DNA from: Paracentrotus lividus
Taxonomy: Eukaryota > Echinodermata > Echinoidea > Camarodonta > Echinidae
Assembly: GCA_940671915.1 (NCBI GenBank)
Contig: CALNVZ010003433.1
Span: forward strand, 27,670,787-27,734,786
Direction of reading: 5' to 3'
Length of the DNA: 64,000 nucleotides
Shown here piece by piece: positions 47,679 to 59,410 of the stretch. Numbering within the stretch: the stretch's first letter is position 1; each line of letters begins with the position of its first letter. Below the pieces are notes generated by a model. That model had not been told where the DNA came from and searched no databases. It saw nothing but the letters and a program-made list of their open reading frames with translations. The translations under genes were made by a program, and so were the position numbers.

Positions 47679-49119
47679 CAGTGCATCCCAGAAAAAAGTA
47701 TACCCAACTTTGAGAGCCTCATATTAAAATATTATAGCTTGTGTGACCTTGAAATATATATATCATGATAAAGAGCAACTCATATTCTTTTTAATGATAC
47801 CAAACTTATACCTGTGTTGTGACGGATGACTAAGCAGTTGGGCTTTAAAAAACAAGTGTAATAACATAAGTGCCCTGTCCCAAGTTTGAACAAAAGCAGC
47901 CCTTGCATTTCAATAGATCACGTAATCCTTTGTGCCTAATGAATGGACTCAGGAAGGCTGACCTCAAACAAACAATGTATGATCAAAAAGCCAGGGCTGC
48001 TTCTCAGACAACTTGGTACAGATCACTTTTGACCAATGTTTTTAAACACTCGAGTGTTCAGTCATCCATGACTGTATCGGTATGATTTTGGTATCATTAG
48101 ATAGAATATGAGTTACTCTTTGTCCTGAAATTAAAATGTATGTAAGATGCAGTATGTAGGTGAAACCAAGACCACTCTCAAAAGACGCTTCTATGGGCAC
48201 AGATCCACTGTCACCACCACCAAGCTTGACACCCCAGTTGGGAACCATTTCAACCTTCCTAACCACTCCATCTCTGACATGTCTCTACAGGGCATTGAAT
48301 TTTTAGGTACCCGTCCTGATTCTGTCCGTTTCAGCAGAGAGAAGTTCTGGATGAGACGTCTTCGCACCATTCAACCTCACGGTCTCAACATTCAGGAGGG
48401 TAATGACTAACCTCTTTTTTCTCACATTTCTTTCTTGTTATCTGTTTTCCCCCTTTCCTTTTTATCTTAGTTTAGTTTATTTGCAGGTGTTTGTTTTATT
48501 TGACTAATACATTCTGTTTCTCTTAGCAATTCTTCTTTCTCTTTTCTCCCTTACAGGTTTGGCACACACTTCTCTTTTGTTTTTTGTTGTTTGTTTTGTT
48601 TTCATGTCTTCCCCTTGTTCTTTTACCTGTTTTAATTATTTATTCCCCCCCCCTTACTTCTTTTTGTAGGTCTATAACACACAGGTCTACTAGGTGTTTT
48701 TTCCCCCTTGGCTTTTTCTCTTTTCTTTCATTCTTTTCAACCCCTTAGCCTCCACTCTAATCCCTTCTTTGTTTACTCTCTCCTCCCTCTCCCAGCTTAT
48801 CTTCTCCCTTTTGTTCCAGTTTGCTGTTTGATCTCACCTCCTCTTGCTTTTTGATTGGCTGGCTTCTTCACACCTTTTACATCCCCCTTTTTGTTCTCTC
48901 CCTCTTGGCTTGCCACTTAGGTGTAGCTTTTCTCTGTCTTTTTTATATCCATGTTTGTTCCCTACTTTTCTGTGTCATTTTGTCTCTGACGAAGATTCTG
49001 CTAGGATCGAAAGCTCAGGCTCCTTTTGACTTCATGAAATTAAAATTAATTACACTTAAGTTATGAAATTTTAATATGAGGCTCTCAAAGTTGGGTATGC
49101 TTTTATCTGGGACGCTCTG
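47679..49119. mobile_element. Inner TA-flanked MITE with CAGTGCATCCCAGAAAA ends
   Basis: Ends CAGTGCATCCCAGAAAAAAG and ATCTGGGACGCTCTG with about 55 bp of inverted similarity (through CTTTGAGAGCCTCATATT). TA flanks both sides. A second internal inverted pair, 47757-47833 and 48057-48132 (AACTCATATTCT against AGAATATGAGTT), suggests the original small MITE ended near 48135 before a further insertion. Confidence 0.7.
48137..49055 (+). mobile_element. 5'-truncated Penelope-like element (GIY-YIG domain and 3' region)
   Basis: The plus strand at 48147-48410 encodes QYVGETKTTLKRRFYGHRS, then DTPVGNHFNLPNHS and FSREKFWMRRLRTIQPHGLN, the GIY-YIG endonuclease end of Penelope-like elements, open for 87 codons to its stop. 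The RT is missing. A 550-bp C/T-rich 3' region follows, ending with CTCTGACGAAG and GATCGAAAGCTC words near 48985-49015 that recall the conserved tail motif of this group. Confidence 0.7.
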
Positions 49120-49363
49120 TATTGATCACATCTATATATTCATTTATTCAAGATCATCTAACCAGCAAAGCTGTTTTATTTTCATCAATTTCCTGTTAAC
49201 ATAATTTCACAATAATTCAATTCCATTTCTTACCATTAGAAATCTTTTTTAAACTCAGACAAAATATATGTAATAGAATTTTGAATTGGGACTAGGCAAA
49301 TTGCCTCTTTATAACAAAATCTTGTTGCCATGTCCATGCTCATTATAACAGGAGTGGTCTGTA

Positions 49364-50529
49364 AATGTTCTTGTTATTTTCTTTGATATTGAGGGCCACA
49401 TGATGGTGTATAGTGAATATGCACTACTTATCTATGCAGTTTGATACTATTGGCTGAAATAGCATCCCAAAATATTCAAAACAATATCAGATATTTAATT
49501 TAATCTTCATAAATTACATGTAAGAACAGCATTTGTAATGCTGTTTTTATGTTGTTGTTTTTATCCTAAACGAATTGGTGAACGCCCCCCCACCCCTATC
49601 CGGACATACTAGGAGATGTATAATCTATGTCAATGTTCTAATGTACATGTATGTGCATGATATTTGCTTGTTAACTGTTTCATTCTAGTAATGTTACAAT
49701 GTAGATCATGTTGACCGAAGAATTTAAGCATTGATCTCAGTCTGAAGTGTAAAAAAAATGCTTTTTATAATAATGTTATTACAAAAAGTATGCTATTATG
49801 ATTTTTTTTGTAAATCTGTCTCATGATTTAGCATTGCTTGCCCATGATTTAAAGATTTCTGTACTTGATTATTGAAATGTTATCTCCCATTACGATAAAA
49901 AGTAATAAACACAAATCAAGTAATAAACATGAATCCTGGTATCATTATTGTGATAGAGTTTATCGTTGAGCATTAACTTTAGTAGATTTTTTAGGAATGC
50001 TTTAGCTTGAATTTGTTAACTGAATGTTTAGAATGATTTTTTTTTTTTTTTTTTTCAACTCAACACATTTATACAAATAAATATGTATACGGGATTGTGA
50101 AAATACATGCCTGAAAGACGTTTAAACGAAGAGTCTACCCAATCTTTGTCAGAATAATGATGACAATTGTCATGTGACAGACAGAAGGGCATAATAGTTG
50201 TCATAAAGCAGTGCATGCCCTTTACATGCTCTACATAATTCTAAAATGTTCGTTCTGCCAGCTGCGCAAGGATGTACAGTTGATAGGCATGAGTGGTTAG
50301 GTTTGTCAAGAAAAAAAAAGTATGAAATGGATGATGGTGAGAAACATGGTATTATGTTGACTGACAGGACAAAGAGCAGTGAATTGAAGCCAAGGTTGAT
50401 CGTGTGAAAAATATAGAGTTACGTTGGCCGACAGTTTTTTGTAGTTGATTAACTTGGACTTTGGTTGGCTGATAGGATAGGGAGTAGTGAATTGAGAGAG
50501 AAAGTGAAGTTGAAGGGGACTTTGATTAG
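49364..50529. other. Intergenic, nothing recognised
   Basis: AT-rich with a T-tract near 50038. AATAAAC words at about 49904 and 49922 could be polyadenylation signals for a long TMEM101 3' UTR, but this cannot be shown. Confidence 0.35.
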
Positions 50530-51160
50530 GTTCATATCCACTTGTTCTACCTGCGGTTGGTCCAATTATCTGGTCTACCAGCGGTTGGTCCAATTCTCTG
50601 GTTATCTAATACCACACACGGTACCTTGCCACTACGCCCAATGCCATTTGGTCGAAAAGCCATTTGGTCCAAAGGCCATTTGGTCCAATTGGACCAAATG
50701 GCATTGGACCGATTGGCATTAGACGACATGGTTATTGGACCAAATGGCATTGGACGTAGTGGGCATAAACCCCACACACTTGTAGGCTAAACCCATTGTT
50801 CTATCAGCAATATTTGTCTAATTTTCCCTTGGTCTAATAATACATGTACTTGGTCTAATGAACCCTTGGACAAGTTACCAATACGTCATATCACGTTTTG
50901 GTCTAATGGCTTTTTCATTCAATTATGAAATAAATATATGGTCTATTATGGTTGCAGGAATTGATCAAGTGTTGTTAGACCAAGTGGAAATTAGATGAAA
51001 TGGACATTGGGAATAAGACAAAATGGTTGACAGGCAAAGTGAATAAGACCAAATGGCAATTAGACAAACTGGTTGTAAACGAATTAAACCATGTGGGATG
51101 AGACCAAAAGGGCATCAATGAGGGGTTTAGACCATTTGGCAACTTGCCCTTTGACTGTGG
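50530..51160. repeat. GACCAAATGG minisatellite-like array
   Basis: Units of the type TTGGACCAAATGGCAT and their inverse CATTTGGTCCAAAGGCC recur, in both orientations near 50640-50765 and mostly one orientation to 51160. Period is about 18-22 bases but irregular. Same family as 46400-46570. Confidence 0.7.
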
Positions 51161-52926
51161 TAAGAAGCAGTTCAAGATTCATGGGTCAAATGTTGAGACT
51201 CGAGGGATATAAGGGTGTGAGGAGAGTATGGGAAGAAGATTTATAAAGAGAAAGAAGAAGGCCGAATATGAATGGTCAGATGTGAATGTTGAAATAGAGA
51301 GAGAATCACTACACGGAAGGAAGGATGAAACTCGGTTGCCTCAACAAGGAGAAAATACCAACTATAACAAAAAATATAACAAGCTGACCCAACACAAATG
51401 AAATTAAAATTATATAATGTTGATAACTCCTAAAACAATAGATTCTCAATATAATGAGGTGTTTGAAACCAAACAACAGCTAGTTATAGCTAATTATAGT
51501 ATATTATGCGGCCATGCATTGCCGCTGTGGAAAGCAGTTTTCTAACCGACACTGCTATCCTGAGTAAATTAAACTACAAATAAATAAACACTTCTTACAT
51601 ACAGTGTTCTCCTGTAAACAAGCAAAAATACAGTTCTTCCAGTCCTTTTTCAAACCTGTGTAAAAGTGCCCATATTTTCAATAAAATGAGATTTTGTTTT
51701 GAGTTACTTTACTTTGTCCCCGAGCACCTTCCTATAACAGGAGTAGACTGTATTGAACACATAAATGTTTAACAAACCAAATGGACAGATTAATTATCAT
51801 GTATATCATTTATCTTTATTTCAACACTTGAAAGTAGACCTTTTGCCTTAGTCAGTATAGATATGATTTAAAATTTATAAAGCATACATTTCATGATTTT
51901 AAACATTTAAAAAGGCTTCATACATGCATAATTGGAAAATATAAACATTAGTTTTTATATATCAAATATATAATTTCTAGCTTTCTCAAGTACATTTTCT
52001 TGTTTATATTAGAACACCATCATATATTAAGTCAATATAATAAAGAAGATTTCAAAATATCTCAAGTATACTATTTCTTGTGTATAAACATTACAAATGG
52101 CATCAAATAATTGGTTTTATAAGTTTTATTTTTTAAATAATTTTATTTTTTAAATAATTTCTTTTAAATTTAGCCTTAACAGACTCAATGGAAATTCATT
52201 TCTAAATTTTGGAGTATCCTTTTTTTTCAATTTAATATCTACCAAAACATCATATAATTGGCACAAAAGTATTATTTTCATCATTATTTAGAAATTTTCA
52301 TACTCTATCCTGCATAGACTTATCATGAAAAATATTTTCAACATTTCTCATTGGCTGAACAGATTGAAAGGCATCAGATAAATGGTACAAAAATATTTAA
52401 TAACATTGCTCATACTCATGAATACATTTCTTTGTAATCTACATATATTTACATAATAATGTATGAAATTAAATCACTTCAATATAAGTTATCTACAAGT
52501 AATAAATTTGTACAGCAATATAAGGCAGCTTACAGAAAGATAATGCCTTGGATTTGAATGCTTTGCTGTGTACTGGACGTCCAAATCCCCCCTTTTTTTT
52601 ATGTTAAAGGAGGCGATAAGTACATCTGGTATATAATCCTGAAAAGCAGTCTGCCACATTCCGACTGAGGGCATTGTCTTTCAGTAAACTGCCTTAAAAA
52701 TGGAATGCTCATGATGATAATTTTTTTGAAAGACGAGTGACACACAAAACACACCTACAAACATTGATATCATCGTTCAAATAAAGAAGTATGTTTGCTA
52801 CCCATTGCCATGAATGTGGGTAAAACATATGTTTACTATGAATTTCAGCTGCCAAACATAATGGTATTATTGTGGTCTGAATTATCTACTGATACACTAT
52901 TTGAAATATTGTCTAATATTCTTTAA
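51161..52926. other. Intergenic; only a MITE end recognised
   Basis: The right end of the CAGTCYACTCCTGTTATA MITE family is at about 51725-51755; a possible left partner near 51447 is weak. The rest is AT-rich with no gene seen. Confidence 0.4.
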
Positions 52927-53694
52927 CCCTAATAAGACTGGGGGAGGGGGGTCCATCATGGCCTCCCCCCTCGACATTTTCCGCGACCATTTCGCCGCGC
53001 GAAATTTTTTGGTCGCGCCGCTTGCTGACTTTATACTTTTAAGTCTTGCGCATCTTTTGAAACCATTTTCGCGAAAATCGGTCATACCGTTACGACGCTG
53101 CACGATTTTCAAAAATATCCGTCAGACCGAAAACTGCTCAAAAACGTGAATTTGTGTACAAAGTCAATGCAAATGGAGTTTTCTCACCTTATTCATAAAG
53201 ATATGATTATTTTCACTTTCATTGGCTGAAATCAATTTATTTTAGCATTATTATTCTTCAAAATGGTTCTTCCATAACTTTTGCGAAAAAAACAAAGAAA
53301 AACAAAAGGTAAAAAAAACAAAGAAATACATCAGAAATTCATAAAACAATAAAATACATAAGAAATTAATTTCAATACGAGCATTTTTTCCTAGTAGGAA
53401 TGCTATAAGGAATAATAATCCACAAAATTAGCATTCTAGATTTATTTCTTCAATTAGAGCAAAAAGTATGATTTCATGCATCAATTAGCATAATTAATTC
53501 ATATAAAATAAATTGATATTATTTCGGAAAAATTAACAGCGCAGCCTTGTAGATTACATGACATCGTGCAAATTTTCGGCGCGGTCGTACGATCGGCGGC
53601 CGAGATCCTAGGGGGGGGGGCCATCATGGCCCCCCCCCCCCCCCCCCCCCCCCTCAGTCTAGACAGCTACCAAAACACCCCAATCTTATTAGGG
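52927..53694. mobile_element. piggyBac-type MITE
   Basis: TTAA stands at both outer edges (52923-52926 and 53695-53698), followed by CCCTAATAAGACTGGGG on the left and preceded by CCCCAATCTTATTAGGG on the right. TTAA duplication plus CCC ends is the piggyBac signature. The interior has C/G homopolymers and a shared CATCATGGCC word; no transposase. Confidence 0.85.
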
Positions 53695-53698
53695 TTAA

Positions 53699-54980
53699 GC
53701 ATAAATATATATCTTTGGAAAATATACATGCAAATATAACCTAACATACTCCACATACTTAAGTTTGTATTATAAACCGTTGTCTAAAACATTTAAAAAC
53801 ATGCCATATGATGCAAATTATTTAGACCATAGAATTTATGAAAAACATTTGGCATAATTCTAGTCTGATAAAAAAAAAATTAACAGCACCAAACTAACAA
53901 GTCTTTATGTATCTCATGCCCCTATCCCTCCCCCTACAAAAAAGGAGGAATAGAAACTTTTGTTTAAAAATTCTTGATAACAAACAATAATAATTAATTT
54001 CAAATGGGAAAATATCAGGAAAGACAGGAATATCACACATTGATAAATATCTTTATTTACATATGCATAATTATATATCTTGTACTTGTGGAATTTTAAA
54101 AAAATCTCTTCTAAAAGAGATGTGATTCATTTTCAGGCAAAGGTAAAGATCACATCTGTTTATAGCTGGAACACTGTACAATAGACACACATTATTCAAA
54201 GTTTGATATATAACATTGGACGGAATGTAAAGATGGCACTTATACAAAGAGCAAGAAAGAAAAAGCCATACCATATTCACAACTGGTTATGCATGTCCAT
54301 GCGAATGAGTGTCCTAATACACAAGGAAAGCTCTCTTACAATGTTCAAATTATACATTTTTCTAGCTGTAACAATCATACAGTTTTAAGATTGTTTCACT
54401 ATTATGCAACTTTAAAAAAAATTTTCTTGTGCATAAACTGTTACTAATAAAAGCAGCCATTCTTCTTTAATGAAGGCAAAGGAGTCGGGAAGACGGCATG
54501 AAAGATCATTAACATTCCCTGTTGGGAAATGTGTCTATTTTCCACATGTGTATAGTTAGAACATAAAAAATGGATGTAACATAAAACTTCTTCCAATTTT
54601 TCTTACTTCCAGCACAATTAACATTAGTACATCAAAAATTACATGACAACATATCTTGTACTTCACCTTCATGCATTCAATAAATTAAATTTGAAGTGGA
54701 CGGATTTCATTCACTGGACGGATTTCCTTTCCAATGCTTTATTACCCCCACAAGGCTGTATACCCAGCACATAATTTTCAAACTCAAGGTTTGCATGGTA
54801 ACCACAACTCTAGCTTTAGAGAAACTGCTTTGCGTTCTCTCGTGACCACTCAGCTCTATCATATCATAATGTTCTTTGCTTTGAATTGCCTTGAGTGTTG
54901 ATCATAATTCTGTATGAGCATCGATGCTTCTTTTTCTCCTCCTCCGTCTTGAGTCTGGATAGGTGACTTCAAACCTGCCA
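53699..54980. other. Intergenic, nothing recognised
   Basis: AT-rich DNA; short frames (for example 54071-54280) have no recognisable content. Confidence 0.4.
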
Positions 54981-54984
54981 GCAT

Positions 54985-55589
54985 CCAATGTACTTGGTAC
55001 AAATGATGCTCCTCCTAGGATCATACCATGGTTATCATACATGGAATCATCTACAAGCATGGTGGAACCTACATGGAAGAACAAAGGTCAAAGGTCAAAT
55101 TTAGAACTACCGACTGCCAACAGGGAATCATCTACATGCATGGTGGAACCTACATGGAAGAACAAAGGTCAAAGGTCAAATTTAGAACTACCGACTGCCA
55201 ACAGGGAATCATCTACATGCATGGTGGAACCTACATGGAAGAACAAAGGTCAAAATTAAAACTCACAACTCTCATACCTGATACTGCATGGGAATCATAT
55301 CCAAGCATGGTGGAACATGTGTTTAGTAACAGAGGTCACAGGTAAAAATTTTAAGTATAAACTTTTGAAAAAGCAATGAAAAACCCTGTGTGGAGGAATG
55401 TAAGTCAAAGGTCAAAATCACAGATAACCAACTTTCAGGAAATCTCCTACTGGCATGGTGGATCTTGTGTGGAAGAACAAACTAAAGGTGAAAGGTCAAA
55501 ATCATAGATACCAACTCTCAATCAGGGAATCATCTAGCATGGTGGAACTTGTATGGAAGAACAACTAAAGGTGAAAGGTCAAAATCATA
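54985..55589. repeat. Minisatellite GGAATCATCTAGCATGGTGG, left part
   Basis: Units of about 60-80 bases containing AATCATCTA, CATGGTGGAAC and GAAGAACAAAGGTCAAAGG are repeated in tandem. Two units near 55055-55220 are almost identical over 81 bases, and units diverge outward. The array resumes at about 60870, beyond the inserted LINE. Confidence 0.85.
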
Positions 55590-55903
55590 GATAATAATAA
55601 TAATAATAATAATAACGCATTTGTATAGCGCCATCTGTCTAGTTGAACTACTCCGAGCCGCATTGTAAAACAAGATGAAAGTGTTGAACAACATACATCA
55701 TACATGTAGTTACAAACACATTCTCTTAATAAAAACAGATAAGAGGGACAGCCTGTGAGGCGCACACTCCAAATCTGCCATGTCAAAGTCAAAGAGGAAA
55801 GGATTGTCGATGCCAAACACACAGACAGTAAACAACAATTATATATTTTGATAATTATATAAAGAACTACAATTTACAATATAATACAACATTAATATTC
55901 AAG

Positions 55904-56250
55904 TTACATGTAGTATGCCTTCACAAAAAGAAATGTTTTGAGATTAGATTTGAACGTTTCAAATGTCTCCAAAGAACAAATCTGTGTTGGTAATGCATTC
56001 CATAAAGCTGGAGCAGCTGAAGAAAATGACCGATCTCCGTACATTGATACATTTCTTTTTGTAACAAGCAAGTTTTTTCCTGAGGAGCGTAGATTACGAC
56101 TAGGAACATATTCTGTAAGAAGATTGAATATATATGCAGGCGCACAGCCATGCACTGCCTTCCAAGTAATAAGCAGAATTTGTATTCAATACGTTCCTTT
56201 ACTGGTAGCCAATGTAGCCCTTTCAAGACAGGGGAAATATGATCCCTTTT
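55904..56250 (-). pseudogene. LINE C-terminal domain
   Basis: Reads KGLHWLPVKERIEYKF, then in a second frame APAYIFNLLTEYVPSRNLRS, MYGDRSFSSAAPALWNALP and LETFETFKSNLKTFLF, the typical end of CR1/L2 ORF2 after the RT. One frame change separates the LHWLPV block from the rest. Confidence 0.75.
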
Positions 56251-56617
56251 CGGTGTTCTTTGACAACCCGAGTAGCAGGAGTTTTGTGCACGCTGTTATT
56301 TAGCTAATTGAAATGATGGCATATTATATAACAGAGAATTGCCATAGTCGGCGCTGAAATTACAAAGATGAATAATGATGGCAGAGTTTTATTCGACAAA
56401 TCTCGCGAAATTTTGCAATGTTTCGTAATTGAAAAACATGGCCTGACATGTGCTTTTGTACAAATTCTTTCATTGTACTGTGGATATCGAATAACATCAA
56501 GGATACGTGCCAGATTGTTGAGATAAAACATCTGAGTACCAACAACGAGATAGTATCAAACGTTATCACCTTCTGGTGTTTGACGAAATTAATTTAAATT
56601 CACCTCTTGCAATCATT

Positions 56618-57316
56618 GGCCATATTCTGAAGTAGCCTGATTTGCTTACCAGGTAAGGGTAGTTTAGACTCTAGTCTAATCCTAATTTAACCCTGGGTTA
56701 GATTTTCATATTCTGATTAGCAACTTTTTAGGCTTAACCAGGTTTAAAGAGTCATTGGAATAAATCCTCAAAATTTAACTACCCCACGGGTAGTTTAAGT
56801 GGTTTAAATTTTTGGGCATCTCGTTACTAAGCCATTTGACCTACCTTAAAACAAACACAATTAAAGTTAACTTTTGTGATAACGGGGCGGTGCGGAGGTT
56901 ATAAAACAATTTAAAATGAAAAATAATCCAGATTGATATCTCTCATGATAAATAGTCCAATCTCTCATATATAAATGGATGACATTACTACAAATAAATA
57001 AAAAATTCATCAATCAACAAACCTGCACCGCCTAGACAGCGCGAGCTTGCGCACGGATTGGAAGCGTATTCGCGTTGTTGCATGTGGTGCGTTGCACTGA
57101 CTGCGCGACCCTGACCTGGGAGCGCAGCTCGAATGAGCTCTACTGAGCTGCGTAATGTGTTTAACCCAGGGTTAAATGGAAATCTTGGGTTTTGTTAAAC
57201 TAGGCTATCAGAATACCAATAGGACTTAAACTAGAGGTGTGGGTTAGGTGTGGATTAGTTAACCTAGGGTTAACTTTAGCCCAGGGTTAACTTTTACTGC
57301 TATCAGAATATGGGCC
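56618..57316. mobile_element. 699-bp MITE inserted in the LINE
   Basis: Inverted ends GGCCATATTCTGA and TCAGAATATGGGCC, flanked by ATT on both sides (56615-56617, 57317-57319). The interior carries TTAACCCTGGGTTA words at both ends. Removing it and one ATT joins the LINE codons for LKHN to those for NDCK in the same frame (LKHNDCK), which proves the insertion. Confidence 0.85.
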
Positions 57317-58606
57317 ATTGTGCTTAAGCTTGTTCCTGTTCATCCAGGCTTTGATATCAACAACACACTTTTCTAATTTCTGACGCTTGTTATTTGCATC
57401 ATCCTGATCTGACGGATTGAATGGAATGAAAAGTTGAGTATCATCAGTATAAAGATGGACATGTACATTATGAGCTCGTGCAATATCAGCAATTGGTTTA
57501 GAATAAATGCTGAAAAGAGACGGGCCTAAAACTGAACCTTGAGGAACACCATATGAGAGGCGAATCCCTGGAGACACACATTCGCCAATCTTCACTGACT
57601 GCGAACGATCACTCATATAAGATTTGAACCAGACCAGTGCACGGTCTCTAATGTTAACATCTGAAAGGCGTAGTTGTAAGATGTCTTGGTCAATGGTGTC
57701 AAACGCTGACGACAGATCGAGAAGAATCATAAATACAGCTTGTTTATTATCTAGCGCTTGTATGATATCGTTATGAACGTTGACCAAAGCCGTCTCCGTC
57801 CCAGGATATTTTTTGTATGCTGACTGGTGGGGCTCATGAAAGCCATGATCATCAAGATGTTCATGGAGGCGTGAAGAGACGACCCTTTCCAAAACTTTGG
57901 AAAGAAACTTAAGATTAGATATAGGGCGGTAGTTCTTCAAGTTCTCAATATCCAAATTTGGCTTTTTCAACAATGGGCGAACAATGGCACTTTTGAAGGT
58001 ATCAGGAAACACACCCAGTCGAAGAGATTCATTTATGATTCTAGTAATACATGGCAGTAGACATTTAACATGTTTTTTCAGGATCCAGGTTGGCAAGGGA
58101 TCATCACAAGAAGTAGAAGACGGTGATCGAGTTATGATTCTTAATACTTCATCTTCAGTTGCAGGGTCGAAGAAGCATAATGCAGGTACGTCATCATCAG
58201 AAGAAGGTATAATGTCAAGTGTCGGTGCTGCTGCTGTAGAGGCATCAAGATCATTCCGTATCTTCTTGATCTTAGTATCGAAATAGTCGCTAAATTTAGA
58301 GGCTAAATCTAAATCAGAGTCATGGGTAGGGTATTTGGGTTTGCTTTGATGATGTAGAATACCATTAATGACTTTGTATAACTCTCTCGGGTCGTCTTCA
58401 CAGCTTGAGATCTTGTTCTCGTAGAATGAAGCTTTAGATTGTTTAGTCATATTCCACACAACATCTCTCTGATGAGTAAACATTTGTCTGTCGATTTCAA
58501 GTTTCGTATTACGCCACCTACGCTCAAGCTTCCTGCGAAGTTTCTTAGCCTCTGCAATCTCCTTCGAGTACCATCCATTAGAAGGTCGAGTATAGTAGTG
58601 ATACAC
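57287..58606 (-). CDS. LINE reverse transcriptase (partial ORF2, 439 codons)
   Basis: Open over 439 codons; the last 10 or so (after LKHN) come from the inserted MITE. RT blocks are clear: SAIVRPLLKKPNLD then LKNYRPISNLKFLSKVLERV, HQSAYKKYPGTETALV, MILLDLSSAFDTIDQDIL (catalytic Asp), LSYGVPQGSVLGPSLF, and LYTDDTQLF (YTDD in place of the common YADD). The upstream part (SKEIAEAKKLRRKLERRWR) is the usual linker between endonuclease and RT. The length of the open frame suggests a fairly young copy. Confidence 0.85.
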   Translation of the reverse strand: MYHYYTRPSNGWYSKEIAEAKKLRRKLERRWRNTKLEIDRQMFTHQRDVVWNMTKQSKASFYENKISSCEDDPRELYKVINGILHHQSKPKYPTHDSDLDLASKFSDYFDTKIKKIRNDLDASTAAAPTLDIIPSSDDDVPALCFFDPATEDEVLRIITRSPSSTSCDDPLPTWILKKHVKCLLPCITRIINESLRLGVFPDTFKSAIVRPLLKKPNLDIENLKNYRPISNLKFLSKVLERVVSSRLHEHLDDHGFHEPHQSAYKKYPGTETALVNVHNDIIQALDNKQAVFMILLDLSSAFDTIDQDILQLRLSDVNIRDRALVWFKSYMSDRSQSVKIGECVSPGIRLSYGVPQGSVLGPSLFSIYSKPIADIARAHNVHVHLYTDDTQLFIPFNPSDQDDANNKRQKLEKCVVDIKAWMNRNKLKHNGPYSDSSKS

Positions 58607-59410
58607 TTCTTTTGTCGGAGCATGTTTCTCTAAGATAGAAGACAGTGTCCTATCATATGGACAAGCAAGTTGTCAAGTTCTTCTCTGGATGTTTGATAAG
58701 ATCAGATGCTAAGATATCAGCATGAAGATTGTCATGGTTATATTCTTTAGTTTGCGATATAGATGGTATTGTAGTTGATGGGGAGGTTTGAGATAGGTTA
58801 AGTTATACAATGTATAGCAGCATGGTTACTAAGGAGAGAGACACTTCAACCGATTTGACCAGATCTCACATGACGCGGTAATTACGAAAGTCCAAAATGT
58901 GGCATGTGGATGTGTTTCTATTAACATTTCATGAGTCCAGAATGAATCAAGAGGTTCTGAACTCTGATGCTATGAAATCTGGAAGTAAGTGTCCAATGGA
59001 ATTCATAACATCGCCAATCTGTAAATAGAAGTTTTGCACTGTGAGTTTGAAGAGTTGCGGTATACAGCAAATTCATCAATACGCAGTTGGAGATATTCTG
59101 TTCTTTCGGCCTATATGGGGGACGGTAAACTACCAGGAGCTTGATAGGAGAAGATGTTCCAGGGAACTGGATGTCGCAGCAGAGGCTCTCGAAGCTAGAG
59201 GCATTGAGGTAGAAGTATTTTCTCTTTTAATGGATTCTATACAAGATGGCAATACACACCGCAAGTCGATCGGGACGGGGACTGTTAAAAGTGAACATGC
59301 GAGTGTCAGGTCTCCAATCACCTTTCTATGCTTATAGAAGCTGAGAGCCATGTTTCTGTGAGACAATAATACAAATTGTGTGTATGGAAATGATCCCTAG
59401 AGGTTGTTTA

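Larger units (their letters stand above)
47608..49361. mobile_element. Outer TA-flanked MITE with CAGTCCACTCCTGTTATA ends
   Basis: Left CAGTCCACTCCTGTTATAAT and right ATTATAACAGGAGTGGTCTG, with TA on both sides (47606-47607 and 49362-49363). Nearly all its interior is a second element. A related right end, TATAACAGGAGTAGACTGTA, is at about 51734-51753. Confidence 0.75.

Noticed and set aside
48821-49066. C/T-rich frames with Leu/Phe-rich peptides as a membrane protein
   Set aside because: They fall in the pyrimidine-rich 3' region of a Penelope-like element.
54963-55345. Frames of about 100 codons with repeated peptides (for example MVEPTWKNKGQRS)
   Set aside because: They are the 81-bp minisatellite unit read in frame because its period is a multiple of three.
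54985-55589. CRISPR-like direct repeats
   Set aside because: Units are contiguous, diverged and 60-80 bp, with no spacers, and the genome is animal.
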